Below, in pieces: positions 11,681 to 23,274 of a stretch of 64,000 nt of DNA; the stretch's first letter is position 1, and each line of letters starts with the position of its first letter. Where the stretch lies: contig JACEVL010000430.1 in NCBI GenBank assembly GCA_020284085.1, forward strand, positions 248,001 to 312,000, written 5' to 3'. Source of the stretch: Aporrectodea caliginosa. Taxonomy: Eukaryota; Annelida; Clitellata; Crassiclitellata; Lumbricidae. The notes under the pieces were generated by a model that saw only the letters and a program-made list of their open reading frames with translations, did not search any database and was not told where the DNA came from. Position numbers and translations under genes: made by a program.

Positions 11681-12784
11681 TATTTGATGATCTTTGTACA
11701 CCAAAATGCGGTTAGCAGTTGGTTTTTCAATAAAGGATATACTTACTTACTTACTTACTTACTTACTTATATGCGACGATTATGCGTGTAAGTATATGTT
11801 CCCCTGATTCTCATTCAATTCATTGTTGCATATATAAATTTGTGTTTGTTTGTTTGAATGTATTAAACTTGCCATGTACAGTGCTGTGCGTTTGCTAGTG
11901 CTTCTCAATAAAAGGATATACTTACTTACTTATGTATAGATGCATGTGAATATTATCATAGTGCCTTTATAGAAAAGCTGTCTCTTTGCTTGTATGTATG
12001 TATGTCTGGCAGTCTGTGCATGTGTGTACATCTGCATTTGTGAGAGTGGCTATATTTGTATGCATGTAAGTGTAGCCGTGTGTGTGTTCGTACTGGTGTT
12101 TATCTGTGTGAAACTGAGGCAGGGCTTTTGTCAACATGATGTAACTGAGATAGGTTTTTATAGCACACACACTATACTTCCTGTATTTTCAGATAAACTT
12201 CAAAAGCAAACATCCGTCATATGTTTGAATTTTGAATATTTGACAAAGTGTAATTAATGACAATTACTCAGTGTAACGTTTCAACGTAGACGAGGTCTAA
12301 AATCGGTAGCAAGGCAGTGCCACAAACTGCGTTGATTAACACAACACATACTATAATTATTATATTATTTTTCTCACAGTACACATGCACATGTAGGAGC
12401 TGAAAAATTATCTGATGTAACTCAGATAGGTTTTCTACTAAACCAACAAAAATTCTGGGATGGCTAGAACACATTAAAATCCTGTAGAGCAAGTGCCATA
12501 GAAGGCAATGGTGTCATTATTATTATTACCAGTATATATAATAATTATCACTGTCAACAGCTACCGGTTCCAAAGATTCTCGTTAGCTATCCATGGCGAC
12601 ATCATGTGCTTTGCGGAAACCTGAGCAAGTGAAATTGTTAATTGCATAATAACGATAACAATAACATTTCCCGAGGTTCTGTTTTACCTCAGGCATATAA
12701 AAAATAACAGGAGGAGGAGGATGAGAGGAGGAGAACGACGACGACGAAGAGGAGGACGAGGAGGAGGAGAAGAAGAAGAAGAGG

Positions 12785-13042
12785 AAGAGTCCCTTTAGCT
12801 AGCCCTGATGACTTGCTTTTCTTAGCCTCGGCATATGACAGTGAATGGCCAGTCCTCTCCCTCGCCGTATCATCAACCGGGTTCTTCCAACTGATAGTGC
12901 ACAGTCAGTGTACACATTCTATCTGAGTTAGCTATTGGGTGCAGATGGGGCAGAAATCTCTAACCAAATTTCTGCCCTGGTGGGAATTTTAAACCCCCAA
13001 CAGTCCAGCACACTAACCACTAAACCATCGAGCACCCCCACA
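12785..13042 (-). mobile_element. SINE-D (tRNA-derived), copy 1
   Basis: Minus strand: GGGGTGCTCGATGGTTTAGT, GTTAGTGTGCTGGAC, then CCACCAGGGCAGAAATTTGG, ACTGTGCACTATCAG and GGACTGGCCATTCACTGTC. Confidence 0.75.
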
Positions 13043-13262
13043 ACAACAATAATAATATGGGATCAAGTAACGCCAAGGGACAGGCCTTTCTGGTTGAACT
13101 GGTGGGCATCCAGGGCCAAATCTTGGGTGACCCAAGGGAAACCAGCTACCTGTTTCAGCGCCTGTCTGCCGTGATTCAGTGCTTCAACGCTATTGCCATC
13201 CACAGCACATTTGCTCTCTCAGATCTTGACAAGGATGGCCACTCCAGATTTAACATTTCTTA
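12990..13262 (+). mobile_element. LINE fragment (C-terminal block, RLE-like family)
   Basis: Reads KGQAFLVELVGIQGQILGDP then RETSYLFQRLSAVIQCFNAI and AIHSTF, matching the end of the same protein seen at 13280-13822. Confidence 0.65.
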
Positions 13263-13279
13263 CTAATATCTCACACTTC

Positions 13280-13825
13280 TTACTAATATCTCACACACGA
13301 GGCTCTCACGTGGCCGCGTGGGCTCTGCAGCCCTCTTGGTCCAGGTACGTGACTCTGAACGACATAAGTTTTCGCAGTTTGACCCGTGCTGGCTTTCCCT
13401 CCACTGGGGAACCGTGGGCCTTTTGAAGGCCAATGGCAAGAGACCGGAAGGCCTCACCCTCATTCCGTGGCGGGTTGGTCGCTGCCTTATCTGGGATGTG
13501 ACCGTGACCGATACCTCGGCCGCTTCTTATCTGCCCGATACTTCTCGGGTGGCAGGTGCAGCGGCCGAGAGGGCAGCGACCTGCAAACACGTCATATACA
13601 ATCAACTGCTTGTTACCCATCTTTTGTTCCCTTGGCTTTCAAAACCCTGGGCCTGATTAACGAAGGCTTGACCTTCCTTTCTGCTCTGGGACAGCATATC
13701 AGTACCCCTACGGGGGACGTCCACGAAACGACCTTTTTATTTCAATGCCTTTCACTGACGATTCAGCGTCTCAACGCCGTGGCCTTTAGGGGTACGTTTA
13801 CCAACTTGGACCTTGACGAATAGGG
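13280..13825 (+). mobile_element. LINE C-terminal fragment with PD-D endonuclease-like block
   Basis: In slightly shifted frames it reads HVAAWAL, LNDISFRSLTRAGFPSTGEP, (RP)EGLTLIPWRVGRCLIWDV, TVTDTSAASYLPDTSRVAGA and ETTFLFQCLSLTIQRLNAVA. The order RHxxxND - EP - RPDG-T-IPW - WDVT-DT resembles the C-terminal region of LINEs with a restriction-like PD-(D/E)XK endonuclease; the family assignment is tentative. Confidence 0.7.
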
Positions 13826-14650
13826 CCCGTTACAGACAAATCTGCATTTATAAATAATGTTGAAGTCCCTGAGAGGGATCATATTTACCTCGGGGAATAA
13901 AAAAAATAATAATAATAACAACAATAAGAATATCAATAACAATAATAATAATAATTGTACTGTATTTATCGATTTCTAAAGCGCCTCTCACAGTATGACC
14001 TAATCAGAAGCTCTCCCAGTGCGAAAAGCAATAACAATAAATAAAAATAATAATAATAATAATATTCCGACAAAATCAGTGCAACAGAATTGCAAAAGAA
14101 ATGTGATATTATTATGATTACTGCATAGCACTGATCATGCGTGCAACATAATTTAAATCTTAAACACAGACATGAAGCAATTGTGAATGAAGAACTTGTT
14201 CCCTACACAGTAACCATCTAAGGGAAACCTGAAAACCTTACTCCCCATATTACAAGCCGAGAGCTCTAACCAAATGGCTACCATGCCCTACAATCAGCTG
14301 CTGTGCTCCACACCAGAAAATTGTGGTTGGGTGATCAGCTATTGCTGCACCCCACAGCCCCGATTGAGGTCAAGCGTTCATTCATTCTCAACCCTACGTA
14401 AATAAGTAAGCAACACTGATTCGCATCTTATAACCACACGTGCACGTTTAGCGATTTGCAAATGCTAGTTTTTGTTTTGCAAATTAATCCAGACTCTAAA
14501 GCCCAGAAAAATGTGAATGAATTGTACGATCTACGTAGATATATCATATTACATTTGTCTGATCTGGTTTAACATTATATGGCTTGGTCAAATTACATGA
14601 TATCTGGGCAATGATAAACTTTGGGCAGTCACAACTGAACTACAAAAAGG

Positions 14651-15033
14651 GGTACTTGTCGGTTAATCCACCCGATTTAATTTTTTCATAGACCTTGTCT
14701 GTTAATTCACCCGAATAATTTCTATGCGTTTCTTCCCTAGTAAGCATCGTGGAATGTTTTTTGTCCGTCTTCTAATGACGACACTAACCCCGACCCTGAC
14801 CCTAACCGACCCTCACGACGTAACACAGGAGCCAATACACACAGAATTGAGAGGTCATGGAAGGCGGCAAAATGAGAATCGTGATCATTAAGAACGCTTT
14901 CGATACCATCCTGCAAGACACTGCTGCATGTTCTGGACACCAGTTTAATCAGGTGAATTAATTTTAAGTGTGAAAGTCATGCAATACACTGCCATTGGAA
15001 AAAGTAAATCGGGTGAATTAACCGACAACTACC
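14651..15033. mobile_element. GG-start inverted-repeat MITE
   Basis: The ends are GGTACTTGTCGGTTAATCCA and GGTAGTTGTCGGTTAATTCA, flanked by a perfect 8-bp duplication CAAAAAGG (14643-14650, 15034-15041). A second degenerate copy of the GTTAATTCACCCGA unit lies inside each end. The centre contains CCCTAACC-like bases shared with 42085-42140. Confidence 0.8.
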
Positions 15034-15035
15034 CA

Positions 15036-15215
15036 AAAAGGTGTTCTGTCTTTAGAATGCTGGGGTTAAAAACAGGTGCTGTCCTTCAACTGGTGGGGTT
15101 AATAGGCATCCTGTTCTTAGAATGCTCTGGTCAGTGAGGTGTTCTGTCCTTAGAATGGAGTCAAAAGATGTCCTGTCCCTATAATGGGGTTTAAAAGGTG
15201 TCCTGTCCTTAGAAA
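15036..15215. repeat. Short degenerate minisatellite
   Basis: Five to six copies of a unit like GGTGTTCTGTCCTTAGAATG-GGGGTTAAAA starting right at the edge of the MITE 14651-15033. Confidence 0.7.
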
Positions 15216-16400
15216 TCAGGCGTAGAACTGCTAGCATTACGCTCATAAGATCCTAACACGGAAAATGCTTCTGGGGTTTCCCTTGAATAAGTGTGATTAC
15301 CATCAAGACCACAATTCTGAGAAGCTTGTACTAAAGGTGTGTAAACAAGTGTATTCTATTAACCTTTTGTAATCTATGACCGTTAGGTATCTCTAAAACA
15401 ATAAATATTTTACCTGCAAATCCTTCGATTAGTTTGGAAATTCCCAATCAAACAAAAAACAGAAGTCCAAAAACTACGGTTAGTTCCTTAACGTCTTTAA
15501 AAACTTTAGAAGGAAGAAGCTCAGTAGTCACTCACTGCTCAGCAGAAAGTGGGTGAGGCACGCACGAATCCGTTCCTAAAGACCGCAAAATTCACGAAAA
15601 CGCTCAAACTACACAAAACTATTCAAACTGAAAAACTCAAGAATAAGTCGCTACTCAAAATCAACCAATCGGGGTTCTTTTCTACGCATCAGAACGACAG
15701 AGGACCGTGAATTTGTGTCAAACCGATCGGAAAGCAGAGGGTACGCTACGCTGCCCATCTAGGGCAAAAAGTTAAACGCCATCGATCAAAAAGCAGAAAA
15801 ACTTCTACATTTTCTTCGTGACAACTGCTAAGATATCGACTGACCGAACTCGCTTTGTTGTAGTGTATCATCCGATCGTAAAATACTTGAGAATGTCGCC
15901 GAATAAAGTCAAAATTAAGGAAAACTTGGACCATACAACGAAAAACGAACGAAGAAAAAACAGCACAACCCTCTGACGCCAGACGGAGGGGTTCCCAGCA
16001 GTGCTACTACCACTCTCCATTACCAGAAATCCCAAGATCTTGCAAAACAATTCCCAAAAGTGTACCAAGAATTCCCAAGTTACTGAAAAGGAAGCTGTTC
16101 TGATGAAATTATTAAATGAGTAAGTGTGTGTAAGTAGTTGTGTTCTTTATTGAACGCAAGCATACGCTCAGCACTTTACATACAAAGTCACAAATAATTT
16201 AGGTATAAAGAAAACGATAATTAGGAGAAGAAAATTAAGTCAACTAGAAAACAGATGTCTAACTGTACAATATCCTAGCCAAGAAGCCGCGCGTCTGGTA
16301 TTGGCTCTTTCACTAAAGCTTGTTTTTTCATCTCCGATGAATACGCCAAATCAAGCGCTGCCTTAATGAGTAGGCCTATAATTGCCCTCATAATCTTAAT
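15216..16400. other. Intergenic DNA, nothing recognised
   Basis: No repeat family with copies elsewhere in the window and no protein-like reading except short chance frames. Confidence 0.5.
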
Positions 16401-16409
16401 CCATTCACT

Positions 16410-16985
16410 TGTATTATCCATGATTGACTACTGTAACTCAATACTCTATATGGTCTGCCAAATACACCCTTTCACCGCTTACTTCTGTTATCTACACCGC
16501 AGCTCGTCTAGTCAAGAACCTTAGCCATAGAGATCACATCACCAACAGTACTCCCTTCAGCATTACACTGGTTACCCATTCAGGCTCGGATATCTTTTTA
16601 AAATCTGTCTTTTCATATTCTAAGTAATGTCAGGTTCTCCTCCTCCTCCTTACTTATCATCTTTAGTCACACCATTTGCTGCTCTTGAGTCAAGACGTGG
16701 ATTGCGATCAGCTTCGAAAAGAGACTTTGTAATCAAAAGAACAAATCTACAATTTGGAAACAGAATGTTTAAAGTTGCTGGTCCAGCTGAATGGAACTCG
16801 ATCTTTACCGGAACCAATCCGAAAATCATCCTCAATTAATATTTTTAAATCTAAACTTAAAACAGTAATACTGATCTCTTCTCTAAGTAGCCTGCTATGA
16901 TTAGTAAGTTCATTGTAACGCGTCCTTTAAGTAAGACTCTGTTTTATTAAGGCGCGTTATAAATACAAGTTGTATTGTAGGCCTA
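16410..16985 (+). mobile_element. Decayed LINE 3' fragment
   Basis: Broken frames read MIDYCNSILYG-like, then ALESRRGLRSASKRDF, RTNLQFGNRMFKVAGPAEWN. The end AAGGCGCGTTATAAATACAA is a variant of the LINE tail. Confidence 0.7.
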
Positions 16986-17225
16986 TATATATTGTTGACC
17001 CCAAAATCATCTTGGAGAAATATCCCAAGGAGTGGTAGCACTGTAAATTCCGAGGAGGAGGACATTATTTTGGCCGCTGTTAATACATAACATGTTCGGA
17101 ACAGTTACTGATTTATTACAGAAGACTGCAAAGATTCAAGGCACCAACATTTTAATCAAAGAAACGATACTTGTGCAATCCCTGAAGAACATACAATACC
17201 ACGAGAGCGTTGTCATGAGTAGGCC

Positions 17226-17238
17226 TATAATAATAATA

Positions 17239-17283
<45 letters not shown>

Positions 17284-17285
17284 GA
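17226..17285. repeat. AAT microsatellite
   Basis: About 17 AAT units, ending AACGACGAA. Confidence 0.92.
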
Positions 17286-17371
17286 CGAATACGTGCCGTT
17301 CCAGACGAATTTTTACTGTTCTTAATTAATGTTTAAGTCCCTGAGGGATCACGTAGGCCTATAGCTCGGGT

Positions 17372-17655
17372 CCATGATAGTGTAGTGGTAACATCAGTGG
17401 CGTGAAGAGCAGTAGCCTATGTAGCGGGATCGCTTCCCCAACCCTCCCAAAGGTTCACTCGGCCTATCATTCGCGAGATGGCGCGTTCGTAAAAATTAGA
17501 TGTAGGCCGTGGCCCGTGATGGGCGCCTTTCATGGCTGCCGTATACAGTTAAATTCGTGTAATAACCAGCGATCATCCGTTCATACTGATTTGTAATAAT
17601 CCTGCATTGTGTCAGTTTGAAATTAAACCAAGATTATTATTATTATTATGATCAA
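17372..17655 (+). mobile_element. SINE-C (tRNA-derived), copy 1
   Basis: A-box region CCATGATAGTGTAGTGGTAA, then AGCGGGATCGCTTCCCC, GATGGGCGCCTTTCATGGC and the end GTTTGAAATTAAACCAAGATTATT. Confidence 0.75.
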
Positions 17656-18184
17656 ACCCCGAGGAAGGCTTACAAAACATCCTGAACATAGACTTTAGGC
17701 CTACATACACACAATGGCAACAATCTACCTTACCCATTGGGTTAGACGGACTAGGCGTTCGAAGGTCGTCATCGCTGTCACTTTCCGCTTTTCCGGCATC
17801 GGCCGCGGACTCCTCCGAGATCCAGTCGAACATCCTATGCGTAAACCGGATTTACATTACACGAACCAGGCCACGCTTTGGCAGACAATAATCTGGGTTG
17901 TCGTTTGTGTAATACTTTCCTGCACATATACAAGCCAAAATGGGACAACACGATTTTACAAAAAGAGCTCTTGAAACTACTCCTCTCCACCAGAGCACAG
18001 CGAACAGGCGCGCCTGAAAGCTGCAATGTCCTTCCGGCACGCCAGTGATTGGCTGCATTCTCTGCCGATTACATCCTATAAAGGCCTCAGGCTCAGCGAT
18101 GAGGCAGTCAGTCCCAAGCCTGGATAAAGGAGGAGGGCTAATGATGGGACGACACTTCCTATCTTCAAGCCTGGATAAAGGAGG

Positions 18185-18550
18185 AGGGCTAATGATCTTT
18201 GTAAACACACAGTGTCAAACTGAAACTACAACTATAGGGCCTACAACAAATGAGGCATTCAGAGTGGCGGTTGGCTTTCGTCTGGGGGCCAATATTTGCC
18301 AACATCACGCCTGCCCATGTGGCGAGTTGGTTACCGCTAGAGGAACAGTCAATACGCGGCCTCTCCGGCGCTCTAGCTGGGTTTGGTCGCGTGGCCCGAC
18401 ACGCGGCCATCAACGATTTGAGCCACCGCAGTCTGATCACAGCCGGCTTCCCAGCGGTCAAGGAGCCACGGGCATGCTATGCTCGGATGGTACGAGACCC
18501 GACGGTACCACCCTTATACTGTGGAGAGCGGGCCGAAGCCTTGTATGGGA
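18185..18550 (+). mobile_element. LINE C-terminal fragment, left part, cut by element 18551-21137
   Basis: Reads NEAFRVAVGFRLGANICQHH, ACPCGELV, then (shifted) RHAAINDLSHRSLITAGFPA, VKEPRA and RPDGTTLILWRAGRSLVWE. The same protein as at 13280-13825, with the zinc-knuckle-like CxCG block kept. It stops at the GTATGGGA target. Confidence 0.75.
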
Positions 18551-18671
18551 GGTACCGGCCCGCTATTCCGGGGGGCCGCTATTACGGGGGGCCGCTATTA
18601 CGGGGTCCACTATTCCGGGGGTCCGCTATTCCGGGGGTCCACTATTCCGGGGGTCCGCTATTCCGGACTAA

Positions 18672-19480
18672 TGAAGACAAATATATATGTATATAATTAT
18701 GTACAATTGTACATTATATGTATATATATGCATGTATATATATGTTAGTATATGTTTATATGTTTATATACAACTGTTTTTATATCTATATACATGTTAT
18801 ATATTTGGATATTAGTGTATATATATAGATATATGTGTGCATATGTATATATACATATATATACATGTATATATGTACATATATATTTATATATGTAATA
18901 TATATACATATGTATGTAGCCTATCTATATGTATATATGTATGTATATATGTATGTATATATATGTACATGTATATATATATGTAAATACATATATAAAT
19001 GTACTTATGTAAATATATGTGTGTGTATATATATGTAGATATACATATATATGTATATGTATATGTATATGTGTATATATGTATGTATAGGTATGTGTAA
19101 GTAAATAATTATTTATGCATGAATATGTGTTTAAATACCTACATACCTGTATATATACATGAATATACATATACTTACATGTCAGTATATATATATTTAT
19201 GTATGTACAATTGTACATATGTATAACTACAAACATACAAGTATATACATAATACATTATATATATATGTGCTTACACATAACTATACATAAATATAGAC
19301 ACAAATACATCTATATGTACACAAACATGTATACATGCACACACATATGTATTTACATAAGTACATATATATATACGTATATACATATACATGTACATAT
19401 ACACATACATCTATATACATATACATACATACATATATAAATATAGATACTTACATATATGTATATACATATATATACAT
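18672..19480. repeat. TATATG-rich microsatellite, left block
   Basis: Degenerate TATATG/TATGTA repeat between the outer and inner foldback-like ends; Tyr-Ile frames on both strands are artefacts. Confidence 0.9.
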
Positions 19481-19488
19481 ATTCAAAC

Positions 19489-20818
19489 GGGAACAGGTCG
19501 ATAGTCCGAAGGTTCGATAGTCCGAAGGTTCGATAATCCGAAGGTTCGATAATCCGAAGGTTCGATAATCCGAAGGTTCGATAGTCCGAAAGTGTCATGC
19601 TAAAAACATATGTACATATATATATAATTATGTATATGTACATTATATGTATATATAAGCATGTTTGTATACATATGTACTTATATCTATATACATGTAC
19701 ATATGTCATATATATATGAATATAACTATATATATATGATATATATAATTATGTGCACAGATGTGAATATATATATATATATATGTATGTATATACATAA
19801 ATGTATGTATCTATATTGTATTGTATTGTATTGTATTTGAACACTTGTTATAGCGCCCCAACCAGATTTCCCATTCAGAGGCGCTCCCCGACTACTGCGC
19901 GAACATATATATGTATATATTTATGTGTATACTATACATGTATATAGATGTATGTGTTTATGTACATGTATATATATGTATTTACGTATATATGTACTTA
20001 TGTATGTATATATATATGTATATTTATATGTATATGTACATATATATGTATATATGTATGTAGGCCTATAGGTATGTGTAAGTATACATATATGTATGTA
20101 TATACATAAATTATGTTTGTGCATGTATATATATATACACATTATGTATGTATATGCATGTATATGTATCTAGCTATAAATATGTATATATTTATGTATT
20201 TAAATATGCATAAATACATAAATACATGTATACATACATGAATACATATATATATATATATATATATACATATATACACACACAAACATATATATGTATA
20301 TATACATATATATACATAAACATACCTATACATACATATACACATATACATATACATATATGTACATATAAATATATATACACATATATATAAGTACATA
20401 TATACGTAAATACATATATATACATATACATGTACAGTGTACATATACACATACATCTATATACATGCATAGTATACACATACATATATACATAATTATA
20501 GATACATACATATATGTATATACATACATTACATATACATATATATATATATATATTCACATCTACACACATAATCATATATATATATCACATATATATA
20601 TGTACCTATATCCATATATATAGGCTAACATATGTACATGTATATATATACATATATATACAAACATATACGTATGCATGCATATATATACATATAATGT
20701 ACATATACATAAATATGTACATATACATATATGTTTTCCCATGAAACTTTCGGACTATTGAACCTTCGGATTATCGAACCTTCGGACTATCGAACCTTCG
20801 GACTATCGATACGTAACC
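19489..20818. mobile_element. Nested foldback-like element with GGTTCGATAGTCCGAA arrays
   Basis: Inverted arrays of a 16-bp unit GGTTCGATAGTCCGAA (A/G variants) form both ends; outer tips are GGGAACAG and GGTTACGT, and inner edges both read AAAGTKTCATG. Flanks ATTCAAAC (19481-19488) and ATTCACAC (20819-20826) are an 8-bp duplication with one mismatch. The interior is TATATG repeat plus a LINE/SINE tail at about 19845-19905. It lies within the TATATG tract of 18551-21137. Confidence 0.82.
19610..20735. repeat. TATATG-rich microsatellite inside the inner element
   Basis: Same base repeat, interrupted at 19820-19905 by a TTGTA repeat and a LINE/SINE tail (AGCGCCCCAACCAGATTTCC). Confidence 0.88.
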
Positions 20819-20826
20819 ATTCACAC

Positions 20827-21034
20827 AGATATATATATATTTCATATATATCCAGATGTATATACATATATAACATTTGTGCATGTATATAGATCTATAT
20901 ACATATATATACAAACATATGTATACATATTCAAACATGTATATATATATATATATAAATCGATACATATACATGCATATATATATACATATAATGTACA
21001 ATTGTACATATATAGGCCTACATATATATACTGT
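20827..21034. repeat. TATATG-rich microsatellite, right block
   Basis: Continuation of the left block on the other side of the inner element. Confidence 0.88.
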
Positions 21035-21137
21035 ATATTTGTCTTCATTAGTCCGGAATAGCGGACCCCCGGAATAGCGGACCCCCGGAATAGTGGACCC
21101 CCGTAATAGCGGCCCCCCGGAATAGCGGCCCCGAACC

Positions 21138-21335
21138 GTATGGGACGACACTTCCTATCTTCAGGCAACGGCCGTGACTGCTGCAGGAGCAGCAGCAAAA
21201 ATAGCGGACAACAGAAAGCATAAACAATACCAGACCCTTCTATAGTCATCCCGCTGAGTGCTGACCCTGGAAACTTTCGGCCCCATTAACTCAAGAGCCT
21301 TGCATTTATCGCTGATATTGGTACAAATAACGATG
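21138..21335 (+). mobile_element. LINE C-terminal fragment, right part
   Basis: Directly after the second GTATGGGA, the frame reads WDDTSYLQATAVTAAGAAAK then IADNRKHKQYQTLL and, after stops, LETFGPIN. It continues the left part without loss of codons once the insertion is ignored. Confidence 0.75.
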
Positions 21336-21432
21336 ACCAGTCATAATTCAAGCCTACGAAATTACTACAAATAAGTGTTGTCCAATAATCTTGCTATGTG
21401 CTACTCTTTCATACGAACCGTGCATGTGAAAA

Positions 21433-21600
21433 GGGGCACGCGGTGGTGTAGCAGTATACGTTCTGGGTCTTGTAATCGCGGGTTCGAATCTACCTCAAGC
21501 CACTGCGTACCGACCCTGGACAAGTTGTTCGTCCACATTAGTCTGTGAGGAAGGCAGAAAAAGCCAATTACGCCTAATGGACGTACCTGCCTTCGGTCAG
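21433..21600 (+). mobile_element. SINE-A head with a different 3' body
   Basis: GGGGCACGCGGTGGTGTAGC and CGGGTTCGAATCTACCTCAAG match the SINE-A tRNA head, but after about 21530 the body (GTCTGTGAGGAAGGCAG...CAATTACGCC) is unlike other copies and lacks the GAGCGCCTCTGAG tail. Confidence 0.6.
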
Positions 21601-21649
21601 AGAACTCATCATGTGAAAAGGATATTGCGCTGTAACTGATACTTAAATT

Positions 21650-22072
21650 AAATTGCTGTTAAAACAACAGGCCTGCTGAACATAGCTAAATCATAAAGGA
21701 TATGACTTTATATAAGTTATAATTATGCCATTTGAAACGGTCGTAGTAGTTTAATTATAGAACAAGTATGACGTTATCAAGTGTAGTGAGGCTATTTAGG
21801 CTTAGTCTATATGCATTTGAGTTAAGGGAGACTTGAAGGGGCTTCGTGTTACGCTTTAGTTTGTTCTTACAAATTTATATCTTTACAGCTTACATTTCTG
21901 CTGTATACATTCCACATGCTGTCATGATTTGCTCTGTTATTATATAGATGGCCCTACCTAGCGGCACTTTGGTACTTTTGGTCTCCCCTTTTCGTATCCA
22001 TTGAACGTTAGGCCTACCCAAATTAAACAATTGTGAATACTTAATTTGTTCAATGTAGGCTACCTATTATGT
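21650..22072. other. Intergenic DNA, nothing recognised
   Basis: AT-rich, no coding signal and no repeat match. Confidence 0.5.
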
Positions 22073-22080
22073 AGGCTAAT

Positions 22081-22270
22081 CAGTGACGTAACGAAGGGGG
22101 GTGGAGGGAGGCAACCCCCCCCCCCGGGCGCAGCACAATGGGGGCGCAAAATTAGCGTTCAGTGGTACACAGCACTATGACAAGAACGATTAAAATCAAC
22201 AAGAAAATTTAAAAGTGGCACAGTCATCAACTCTTGCCCCTGGGCGCTGAAACCCTTCATCACGCCACTG
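22081..22270. mobile_element. hAT-like MITE, CAGTGACGTAACGAAGG family, copy 1
   Basis: 190 bp with ends CAGTGACGTAACGAAGG and CAGTGGCGTGATGAAGG. Flanks AGGCTAAT (22073-22080) and ATGCTAAT (22271-22278) are an 8-bp duplication with one mismatch. Confidence 0.85.
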
Positions 22271-22289
22271 ATGCTAATGGCAAATTTGC

Positions 22290-23190
22290 GGGAACCAACT
22301 TTCTCATATTCGCTGATAGGCAGACAATGCCAGGTTCGATTCCAGATCAGAGTCTGACCTCTACACTAGATGGCGTTTCCAATTGGAGCGGCCAGAGGTA
22401 TTGGGAAGAAAACCAAGGAATTAGAATATGATTCGCTGTAGTTTTCAGCCTCGAGTAAAAGGGCTGCAAAAAATTATGAGATGCAGAGTTTAAGTTGGTA
22501 GGATTAATGTAGTTCACGATACTGTCATTTATTTATAAACTACTACCAACAGATTTTATTTATCGAGTTGGGGTGGTGTCTTCTGCTGACAACAGATAAG
22601 GCAAGTTTCATAAAAAGCTCATTTCGGGTAATTTGAAGTGTGAAAGACAATATTTCCAACTTCTGTTACTGCATTTCCAAATTCTTAATGTTTGTATATT
22701 AATGCAATTGAAGCTTGGTAAGCAAAAGTAGTTTTTCCCTTATCTTTCTCTCTTATCTGCATCTATAAATATCGTTTGGCCATCTGTAATAATTCCATTT
22801 GGAAGAAGACAAACCAGCGGGTTTATTAACCCTTTAACGACGAGCATGTACTAAATGTATGGGAAACCAATGCAACTCATCATTAAAGGGTTAACCCTTT
22901 AGGGTAGCCCCTTGACACCAATAGCTTTTGTAAATGTATCGTCATGGCATATATGCCTGTGCCTTTTCCGTTGTCTGTGAGTCAATAAATGACTTCAATT
23001 CAAAAACTTTCAACTCTCTGCCCTTCCCAAACTTTTACCTGACTCAAATCAACTTCCTTCAATTCCTTGGAAATGTTTAATTGCTTTAGCAAGCAAAACA
23101 GCGAAATTTTTAACACAAGTGAATACAAGTCATGTCAGTCTGAAATAAATTGTACATAACGCGACGATCTGTTGAAACTAACGTCCAAGG
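22290..23190. other. 3' flank of CSN8
   Basis: AT-rich DNA that probably includes the CSN8 3' UTR. TTTATT at 22528-22533 and 22555-22560 are AATAAA on the gene strand. A short CCCTTTAACGACGAGC/GGGTTAA inverted repeat lies near 22830-22900. Confidence 0.5.
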
Positions 23191-23194
23191 TTGA

Positions 23195-23274
23195 TTAGTT
23201 TTCAAGAAATGAGACGTAATTGGTGAGGTTCGTCAAATGCTGCTCACTTGGAATGGCAACCTCGGACGCAGAAC
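23195..23274 (-). CDS. CSN8: CSN8 exon 7 (stop)
   Basis: After ATTTCAG it reads [20 protein letters not shown] and ends VSFLEN-TAA, the conserved C-terminus of CSN8. Confidence 0.95.

Larger units (their letters stand above)
18551..21137. mobile_element. Foldback-like element with CCGCTATTCCGGGGGT arrays, hosting a second element
   Basis: Left (18551-18671) and right (21035-21137) ends are inverted arrays of a roughly 16-bp unit related to CCGCTATTCCGGGGGT, starting GGTACCGG and GGTTCGGG. A perfect 8-bp duplication GTATGGGA (18543-18550, 21138-21145) flanks it. It interrupts a LINE coding region. The inside is TATATG-rich repeat and the complete inner element 19489-20818. No plausible transposase. 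Confidence 0.88.

Noticed and set aside
18830..20750. Many Tyr-Ile-rich frames on both strands
   Set aside because: Translations of TATATG repeats inside the two foldback-like elements.
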